Positions 54,204-61,042 of a stretch of DNA of 64,000 nt are shown here, in pieces; position 1 is the first letter of the stretch; the number at the start of each line of letters is the position of its first letter. The position numbers and the translations under genes were made by a program. The notes beneath the pieces are model-generated. The model made no database searches and was not told the origin of the DNA. It worked only from the letters and a program-made list of their open reading frames with translations. Origin of the DNA: an uncultured Draconibacterium sp. Its GTDB lineage: Bacteria > Bacteroidota > Bacteroidia > Bacteroidales > Prolixibacteraceae. Location: positions 1,714,001-1,778,000 of the forward strand of contig NZ_OY775906.1 of the NCBI RefSeq assembly GCF_963675065.1, in the 5' to 3' direction.

Positions 54204-54313
54204 AGATTCCTCTCTGCATTCGGAATGACAATTTTATGGCTGCTTTCCTTCAACCAGCCCTATAACACATATCCTTAGTCATTCTAAGCGTAATACAATG
54301 AGGCGAAGAATCT
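54204..54313. repeat. MITE/REP-like element with terminal inverted repeats
   Basis: The 172-bp gap contains AGATTCCTCTCTGCATTCGG from 54204 and, in the opposite sense, TCATTCTAAGCG at about 54279 leading to GGCGAAGAATCT ending at 54313. The outer parts are imperfect inverted repeats (AGATTC against GAATCT, GAATGAC against GTCATTC). The right arm closely resembles a well-known dispersed phrase in Bacteroidota genomes (GTCATTCTGAGCG..GAAGAATCT). There is no coding potential in the roughly 110 bp. Confidence 0.6.
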
Positions 54314-54337
54314 CTTTCATATTACTTTTCTAACTGT

Positions 54338-56710
54338 TTATTTCACCCGCACCGTAAGTTCCTGCTCGCTTTGGTTACGCATCACCAACATTTTTACGTT
54401 TTCGGTGTAGTTATATTTTTTTAGAGCTCCGAAGAACTCTTTGACATTCTTTACTTTTTCGCCTTCGACCGCAAGTACCACATCTTTATTTTTCAACCCG
54501 TCGCCTTGTGCGGCGTAACTGCCGTTCCACATTTTCAGGATGATAACACCTTCAGCTGTATTTAAGCCATAAGCTGATTGTTCTTCTTTCGAATCGACAC
54601 TTTTAATTTCGTTACGCAACCAGGAAACAACAGGACTCTGGTTCTCCTTTAATTCTTCTGCACTTTTCAGAACAGGAACCTTCGGTGTTTTCGCTAGCTT
54701 TTTTAAGTCAGGACTTGCAACACCAAATTCATCCATTGAGAAATTTTTAAACCCGAGTTTCAACGCAGGTGAATTTTCTTTTACACTAAAATCGAGCTTT
54801 TCTGGATTCACAAACATCGGATCACCAAAAGAACTATTGGCATCGATATTATATACCTGGGCTTTCATCAACGACTCTTCGTCGGGGAACAGGTTGTAAT
54901 CCATTTCTTTCCCCCAGCTCAGCACATTTACATCTTTGTACGAATCGCGAACAATGTTGTGCACAAAAACATCAGCACAGTTGGCAAACCAAACGTGCGG
55001 ATGCAAGGTGTTATTTACCATGATATTATTCTCAACAACCCGGTAAAAACCCTCACGCAGTTTAATTCCGCCATTTAAACACAAGTTGTTGTATATGTTG
55101 TAGTTTGTTGAGCCATCGTCGAGGTCGATATCCCAACCATGGTCGCAGCGGAAGCGGTTGTTGCGGATGATAGTGGTGTGAATGGCGTCCCAAAGCGGCA
55201 TTTGCGGGTTGGCCATCGTCAGGCTGTCCATGATATTGCGGCGGGGATGCCAAAAACGATCGCGCCCCCAGGAGTTGAACGAGCCATGGTCGCCGGTTTC
55301 GAGCACAGTATTAAACACATCGTTGTATTCGAGAATATGGCCGCCCCAGGTTCCGTCACCAATATTAATACCGGCACGGGGCACATCGTAAATGCTGTTG
55401 TGGCTAACTGTAATATCCATTGCCATTGAAATTTGCACGCCGGCAGTTTGTTTTTCAACCCGGCCAATACGGTGGATTAGATTATCTTCGGCAATACAAT
55501 CTTTTGGATATAAATTATTTTTTGGCCCGGCCACAGTATCCATTTCTGCCAATTCAACAAACTGTCCGTACTGAAATGATGGTGAACGCACAGCAGATGC
55601 ATCGCCGACAAAACAAATGGCACTTGCGCCACATTCGTGAATATGATTACCCGAAATTTGTATGTTTCGATTGTAACTGCTTACAAAAACAACGTTTCCA
55701 CCAAGATTGGTAAACTCGCAGTTTTTTACTGAGCAATTCTCAGCTCCTTCAATAAAAAGTGCTGCACCACGGTAGATGGTCCAGTCGCTGCGCAGCAAAG
55801 GTTCGTAAGTTTCAAAAAGTGTTCGCTTTGTGTGTTCGAACCTAATCCCTTCAATGCTTATATCTTGAACCGGCGATTCTTCAGATCCTTTCAGTTCAAT
55901 TAAATTTTTGAGCACAACACCTTCGCAAGCTGCATTGGAAATATCAATTCCCGCTTCAGGCCAATAAAAGATTTTGCCTACTTCTTTATCGAAATACCAT
56001 TCACCCGGACTATCCAACTCTTCAAACACATTTTCAACCATGCGGTATTCCGGATGCGGACGCGAAGGTCGGTTATTTTGCTTACCTTCTTCCAGGATGG
56101 CTTCTCCGTTTTCATCAACTCCGGTAATTTTATAATGGAAACCACCCCATTTCCCGCCGTGCATAACATGAAAAATAGCACCTTCAGGATTTTTCCATCC
56201 GGCCACTCTTTCCTTCGATATAGCATCGGCAGCATAACCTTGCCAAAATCCTCCGGCTTCGTTGTAATTCGGATAACGTGCTAAAATTTGAGGTTTACCG
56301 TTAACAATTAATTGGTCTACCACTAAATCTCCGTCAGCTGAAGGGGACTTTACTTCCGAAACAAAAATATTGTCGTTGTAATTTTCCCAATTTAAGTTTA
56401 AAGGCGCAGAACCTTTAATACTAACCAACGATTTATCGACTCCAATAATTTTTAAGCCATTTAATTGAGGTGTAATAAGTATTGGAGATGATAAATAATA
56501 GGTGCCGGGAAGAATATTAATTACGATTTCGATGTTATCATTTTCCGCTTTAATTTGGTAGGCTTTTTCTATTGCTTTGTTTATGGTTTTAAAACTTAGC
56601 TCATTTTCTACTTCCAGAGTTTCTGTAACAGTAATTTCAATTGTTTTTACTTTGCAGCTTTGAAAAACTACATTCGATAAAAGGATAAGTATTAGAAATA
56701 GGTTCTTCAT
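54338..56710 (-). CDS. Beta-helix glycan-active protein with C-terminal PDZ-like domain, lipoprotein
   Basis: A 790-residue lipoprotein (lipobox FQSC, Cys19). It starts with a short beta domain (ILPGTYYLSSPILI), then LIVNGKPQILARYPNYNE and DSPGEWYFDKEVGKIFYWPE, the same order as in the protein at 32205-34229. A right-handed beta-helix spans about residues 285-620 (ISIEGIRFEHT, CSVKNCEFTNLGGN, VSHNSIYDVPRAGINIGDG). The last 85 or so residues (EGVIILKMWNGSYAAQGDGL, KNKDVVLAVEGEKV) form a PDZ-like fold. The catalytic half may be GH141-like; a PDZ domain on such a protein is unusual. Confidence 0.78.
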   Translation of the reverse strand: MKNLFLILILLSNVVFQSCKVKTIEITVTETLEVENELSFKTINKAIEKAYQIKAENDNIEIVINILPGTYYLSSPILITPQLNGLKIIGVDKSLVSIKGSAPLNLNWENYNDNIFVSEVKSPSADGDLVVDQLIVNGKPQILARYPNYNEAGGFWQGYAADAISKERVAGWKNPEGAIFHVMHGGKWGGFHYKITGVDENGEAILEEGKQNNRPSRPHPEYRMVENVFEELDSPGEWYFDKEVGKIFYWPEAGIDISNAACEGVVLKNLIELKGSEESPVQDISIEGIRFEHTKRTLFETYEPLLRSDWTIYRGAALFIEGAENCSVKNCEFTNLGGNVVFVSSYNRNIQISGNHIHECGASAICFVGDASAVRSPSFQYGQFVELAEMDTVAGPKNNLYPKDCIAEDNLIHRIGRVEKQTAGVQISMAMDITVSHNSIYDVPRAGINIGDGTWGGHILEYNDVFNTVLETGDHGSFNSWGRDRFWHPRRNIMDSLTMANPQMPLWDAIHTTIIRNNRFRCDHGWDIDLDDGSTNYNIYNNLCLNGGIKLREGFYRVVENNIMVNNTLHPHVWFANCADVFVHNIVRDSYKDVNVLSWGKEMDYNLFPDEESLMKAQVYNIDANSSFGDPMFVNPEKLDFSVKENSPALKLGFKNFSMDEFGVASPDLKKLAKTPKVPVLKSAEELKENQSPVVSWLRNEIKSVDSKEEQSAYGLNTAEGVIILKMWNGSYAAQGDGLKNKDVVLAVEGEKVKNVKEFFGALKKYNYTENVKMLVMRNQSEQELTVRVK

Positions 56711-56727
56711 GTCGGTTTAACTATTTA

Positions 56728-57837
56728 TTATTTTAAAGGAACTACCATGTTCCATGATTTTGTTGAATTTCCAAATCCACCAGGACCGTCCATTGTTGCA
56801 AAAAACAAGTGAGTTGGCTTTCCATTTTCAACCAATACAAAAACCCGTTCGAGTTGTCCTTGTTGAATAGTTTTGCCATTATCCCACTTTACCTTTTTGG
56901 TGTAAGCCAAAGGATTTTTATCTACCACCCAATTGATGCCATCTTCCGAATGCGCTAAAATTCCATCGTGTTTGTGGCCGGAAATCTGACCGCGTTGGTC
57001 TTTGGCCAACATATGGTACCCATTTTTATCGCTCCATAAATGCGGGTCTTCAATTTCGCCGAAATTATCGATTGAAAACAGGGGTCCATCACCTTGAACT
57101 GTATATTTGCCATCGAAACCTGGAGCCGTGGCTACACCAATACTCATGTCGCTGTGTTTTATTCCGTCTTCCTTGTATCCTCTTCCTTTAAATAACAAAA
57201 CCACCGATCCATCTTCTTTTATAAGCGGCGATGGATTAGAGGTTAAAAAGCTATAGAATGTGTTAGGACTAACATCTAAAATGGGTTTATCCAATCTTGT
57301 CCATGGTCCGTTTGGGCTTTTCGAAGTGGCAATTCCAACACGTTTTCCCCACCTGCCTGCTATGCACCATTTACTATCAAGCGTAAGTTCTTCTACGTTT
57401 TGTTCTGTAACATCCTCGAACGGATGTGTTGACCCCATGTAATACAAAATGTAAGTATCTTTGTATTTTACGATTTTGGGATTGTGGCACGAGCGACCAT
57501 CCCAAAATTGTGTACCTCGGGCCCCCAGGGCAACATCGTTAAATTTATAGGGTCCTTCGGGAGTTGAAGAAACAGCATGAACGATTTCGGAAGCAATCAT
57601 CCATCCGGGGTGAAAAGGAAGGTATTTAGGCCAGCGCGAGGCATACATGTGATACTGATTATCGTCTCCTTTAATTACCGAGCTTCCCCAAACCCAGTAA
57701 TCTTTCATTTCGAATCCGCCATTTACAGGTGCTTCATCTATATTATTCAGAATTGAGTTTTGGGCAGTGCTGAAGAATGTGCACTTAAGTAGCAGAACGA
57801 TAAATAGTAAATTTTTTATTGAGACAACTATCTTCAT
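56728..57837 (-). CDS. Five-bladed beta-propeller glycoside hydrolase (GH43/GH117-like)
   Basis: A 369-residue secreted protein (signal peptide to about residue 26, FSTAQ). Propeller-type repeats are visible: WGSSVIKGDDNQYHMYASRW, CHNPKIVKYKDTYILYYMGS, TSNPSPLIKEDGSVVLLFKG and FGEIEDPHLWSDKNGYHML. IEDPHLW is the kind of motif that carries a catalytic carboxylate in GH43, GH117 and related clans. The family is not certain, so no substrate is given; alpha-L-arabinose, galactose or anhydro-sugar units are known for relatives. It is 22 bp downstream of the MFS gene. Confidence 0.8.
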   Translation of the reverse strand: MKIVVSIKNLLFIVLLLKCTFFSTAQNSILNNIDEAPVNGGFEMKDYWVWGSSVIKGDDNQYHMYASRWPKYLPFHPGWMIASEIVHAVSSTPEGPYKFNDVALGARGTQFWDGRSCHNPKIVKYKDTYILYYMGSTHPFEDVTEQNVEELTLDSKWCIAGRWGKRVGIATSKSPNGPWTRLDKPILDVSPNTFYSFLTSNPSPLIKEDGSVVLLFKGRGYKEDGIKHSDMSIGVATAPGFDGKYTVQGDGPLFSIDNFGEIEDPHLWSDKNGYHMLAKDQRGQISGHKHDGILAHSEDGINWVVDKNPLAYTKKVKWDNGKTIQQGQLERVFVLVENGKPTHLFFATMDGPGGFGNSTKSWNMVVPLK

Positions 57838-57859
57838 TGGTTTTGGTTTAAATTGGATA

Positions 57860-59038
57860 CTATGCTGTTTTTTCTTTTGCTGAAAAGGCTAAATAAAACA
57901 AATACAATGCACCCATGAGAATTACGATTACAGATCCAACTTGCGACCCGAGTGAATCGGACATTAAACCCATAAAAAACGGGATAACTGCTCCTCCAAA
58001 TACGCCGGTAATCATTAAGCCTGAAATTTCGTTGGCTTTGTCGGGGCGCGATTGAATAGCCATTCCGAAAATAATTGGAAAAACATTGGCAATTGTAAAA
58101 CCAATGATTCCATAAATAGCAAAAACGCCAATTTTATCGCCTACAAAAATTAACGCAATTAGTGCCAATACAGCAACAACAATATTGATTTTGAAGAATT
58201 TGGTTGAAGCGAATTTTGCCAAGAAAAATGCACCTAAAAACGCACCCAATGTTCTGAAAGCAAAATAAACACTTGGCCCGTAACCTGCATCGATAGAAGA
58301 TAAGCCGCAACGTTCCATTAATATTTTTGAGGCGGCGGTATTTACACCTACATCAACTCCAACAACACACAAGATTCCAAGAAACATCAGAAAAATGGTT
58401 TTGTCTTTTAAAATTGCTAAAACACTCCCAAACGAACTTGCTTTTCCTTCAACGGATTCTTCTGCAATTGGTGTAAACATCAACCAAACGGTTGAAAGCA
58501 ATGTTATTACTGCATAAATTGGGAAAATGTATTGCCAATTATCTAATTGGGTTGCTGCAAAAGCTGCAATAAACGGAGCACTAAACGACGAAATGGCTTT
58601 TACAAACTGGCCGGCAGTTAAGCTACTGGTTAAACGGTCGCCCCGAACCACATTTTGCAACAAGGGATTGAGCGAAACCTGTAAAATTGTATTGGCAATA
58701 CCAAGCAAAGCAAAAGCAATAAGCGACATTGTAAATGTATATTCGACAAGGGGAATAAACATGGCTACTATTGTAATTCCATTACTTAAAAGCACGGTTT
58801 TTTTGCGTCCAATACGATTCATTAAAATTCCCGTAGGAATAGAGAAAATCAGAAACATGGAAAACAGAGCTACCGGAATCAGATTTGACAGTGTGTCCTG
58901 AAATTCGGGGCTGTAGGCTCCCAATAAATCTTCTTTTACATGTGCCGATGTAATTCCAACCACATCGCAAAATCCCATTACAAAAAAACCGAATAATACA
59001 GGGAGGATTTTGGATACCTGAACTTTATTTTCTGTCAT
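57860..59038 (-). CDS. MFS sugar permease (FucP-like)
   Basis: A 392-residue inner-membrane protein with about 12 hydrophobic segments. The first helix (LPVLFGFFVMGFCDVVGITSAHVKEDL) and the loop motif GRKK after TM2 (MNRIGRKKTVLLSNG) resemble the fucose/glucose-galactose permease branch of the major facilitator superfamily. It has no signal peptide, unlike its neighbours. It would carry a released monosaccharide or small oligosaccharide across the inner membrane, with L-fucose as the natural guess given three fucosidases. It lies downstream of susD after a 91-bp gap with a stem-loop. Confidence 0.88.
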   Translation of the reverse strand: MTENKVQVSKILPVLFGFFVMGFCDVVGITSAHVKEDLLGAYSPEFQDTLSNLIPVALFSMFLIFSIPTGILMNRIGRKKTVLLSNGITIVAMFIPLVEYTFTMSLIAFALLGIANTILQVSLNPLLQNVVRGDRLTSSLTAGQFVKAISSFSAPFIAAFAATQLDNWQYIFPIYAVITLLSTVWLMFTPIAEESVEGKASSFGSVLAILKDKTIFLMFLGILCVVGVDVGVNTAASKILMERCGLSSIDAGYGPSVYFAFRTLGAFLGAFFLAKFASTKFFKINIVVAVLALIALIFVGDKIGVFAIYGIIGFTIANVFPIIFGMAIQSRPDKANEISGLMITGVFGGAVIPFFMGLMSDSLGSQVGSVIVILMGALYLFYLAFSAKEKTA

Positions 59039-59057
59039 TTTGGTATTTCAAAATATA

Positions 59058-59093
59058 CAGCCGGCAGCAACAAGTAAAGTTGACTGCCGGCTG
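59058..59093 (-). promoter_or_regulatory. Stem-loop between susD and the MFS gene
   Basis: A perfect 10-bp inverted repeat, CAGCCGGCAG at 59058-59067 and CTGCCGGCTG at 59084-59093. Inside it CAAC (59068-59071) can pair with GTTG (59079-59082), which lengthens the stem. On the minus strand only TATATTTTG follows, so full termination is unlikely. Position and strength fit an attenuator or a 3' stability element that keeps susCD message above that of the enzyme genes. Confidence 0.6.
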
Positions 59094-59129
59094 CTTACCA
59101 ATTAAACTAATCTATGTAAAAAAATCCTT

Positions 59130-61022
59130 TTACCATCCCGGGTTTTGTTTTAACTCTGGGTTTAAGGTAATCTCATCAGTTGGTATTCCTGATAAATAAT
59201 TTGCATAAGACCAAGTGTGCAGGCTCGTGGGATCAAGTATCAATGCGCCTTCTTTAGTATTAGCAATCCCTGCATAAGTAGAAGAACTCTGCTCTGAATC
59301 AATTGTTCCATAACTCCATCCGTCTTCTTGATATATTAACGATCCTGGATCTTTAGGATTTTCAGCCGTTTCAAACTCTGTTCCATCCACATAATTCAGA
59401 CAGACATCCATATTCAATTCATCCGCAGCGATACCCCAACGTTTTAAGTCATCAAAACGGAAGTTTTCACCAAATAATTCGATGGCACGTTCACGACGAA
59501 TTTCCCCTAACATGGTTAAATCACTGTAAGGAGCAATTAATTCGTTTGACAATGGAGCAACGCCCGAACGTTCTCTGATTAAGTTAATCGATTTATCTAA
59601 ATCAGAATTATCGATTGTACCACCATTTAATTCGCAAGTTGCCTCTGCATATATTAATAATACTTCTGCATAGCGAATAAGAGGATAATTAAACGACTCT
59701 TCTCTTGTTTCGCGCAAACGATATTCGGTCACAAACTTTCTCCCTTCATAACCAGCACCTCGGCCTCCGCCAGGACCTCCTAACTGAGGAACATAACGAT
59801 AGTCAAATTCAACGCCACTATCTTCAAAATCTACTCCATACTGCGCACCTCCGCCATCAGTACTTGAACCATGTCCCCAGTATTTTACCAGCGGCTCTTT
59901 CACAAATGAGGTTAAACGCATATCGCGGTTTCTAAACTCGGAAGTCATAAGGTCGTATCCTTCAAAAACAGCTGAGTGCTGCACCGGTAAACCATCAGCA
60001 GCCAAGTACATGTCCATTAACTTGCGGGTTGGTCCCCAAGGTTTTGAGTGCGAAATATTTTGCCTTATCTGACCTAAGGTAAAATCATAAACGGTTTGGA
60101 ATATAAATTCCTTGTTATCAGCTTTTGTTAAACCGGCGGGGTTTGAACCTGCATCTTCTAGTGTAAATAAGTAGAAAAGATGGTCATCACCAATATCTTC
60201 GCGATGGTCCCATAACTCGAAAGCTCCACTAGTCATCACCTGCGAGGCCAGATTTTTTGCTTCCGTCAGCAATTCATTAACTGATGGATACCCTGAAGGT
60301 TTAGCAGAACCAGCGCCTTTTGAACTTCCATCACCATCGGTTTCTGTACCAACATATTTATCCCAAGTACCTTCGTACAAACATATACGAGCCTTAAAAG
60401 CTTTTGCTGCTTCAGTTGAAAGCATACCTTGTTCAACAGTGTTTGCTGTCGGTAATTTGGCAATAGCCTCATCTAAATCGGCAAGAATCTGATAAACGAC
60501 CTCATAACGGCTATTTCTTGGTGCATATAACACTTCTGCGCTTACATCTAAAGAACTGGTGACAATTGGTACACCACCAAACTTTCGCAGTAATTTAAAG
60601 TGGTGCCATGCTCTAAAGAAATAAGCAGTTCCTACAGATGCTGCAATTTCAGATGGATCTCCTTCGTATTCAGCCGCTTTTTCAATTAATTGATTAGGAG
60701 CTCTCAAATAAGTATAATTATTGTCCCAATCACTATCTGATGTAGGGGTACTAATCCCCCCTCTTGCTAAATCTGTTGTTTCTCCGGGAGTAAAATTATT
60801 CGACAAATCTGAAGCCTCATCGCCATCTTCAAACCCCAGTCGGGTATAAAAATAATTGGCGGCATTTTCAAACTGTTGTGCCGATTGAAAATAAACTGTT
60901 TCACTCAATTGATCTTGTGGTTCCTGATCGAGGTAGCTCTCACAACCACCCATTACCAGTACTGCAATAAAAGCAGTAAAGTATAATATCTTTGAATTTA
61001 TATTCTTCTTTTTCATATTCAT
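59130..61022 (-). CDS. susD: SusD/RagB-like outer-membrane glycan-binding lipoprotein
   Basis: A 630-residue lipoprotein (lipobox VMGGC, Cys27) beginning ESYLDQEPQDQLSE, the usual SusD start. TPR-like helices (YFFRAWHHFKLLRKFGGVP, PRNSRYEVVYQILADLDEAI) and the C-terminal SusD pattern are present (NYPLIRYAEVLLIYAEA, LIRERSGV, IRRERAIELFGENFRFDDLKRWG). SusD caps the SusC barrel outside the cell and binds the polysaccharide or its large fragments. The gene is 20 bp from susC. The glycan specificity cannot be read from sequence. Confidence 0.95.
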   Translation of the reverse strand: MNMKKKNINSKILYFTAFIAVLVMGGCESYLDQEPQDQLSETVYFQSAQQFENAANYFYTRLGFEDGDEASDLSNNFTPGETTDLARGGISTPTSDSDWDNNYTYLRAPNQLIEKAAEYEGDPSEIAASVGTAYFFRAWHHFKLLRKFGGVPIVTSSLDVSAEVLYAPRNSRYEVVYQILADLDEAIAKLPTANTVEQGMLSTEAAKAFKARICLYEGTWDKYVGTETDGDGSSKGAGSAKPSGYPSVNELLTEAKNLASQVMTSGAFELWDHREDIGDDHLFYLFTLEDAGSNPAGLTKADNKEFIFQTVYDFTLGQIRQNISHSKPWGPTRKLMDMYLAADGLPVQHSAVFEGYDLMTSEFRNRDMRLTSFVKEPLVKYWGHGSSTDGGGAQYGVDFEDSGVEFDYRYVPQLGGPGGGRGAGYEGRKFVTEYRLRETREESFNYPLIRYAEVLLIYAEATCELNGGTIDNSDLDKSINLIRERSGVAPLSNELIAPYSDLTMLGEIRRERAIELFGENFRFDDLKRWGIAADELNMDVCLNYVDGTEFETAENPKDPGSLIYQEDGWSYGTIDSEQSSSTYAGIANTKEGALILDPTSLHTWSYANYLSGIPTDEITLNPELKQNPGW

Positions 61023-61042
61023 AATATTAGTGGTATTGATTA

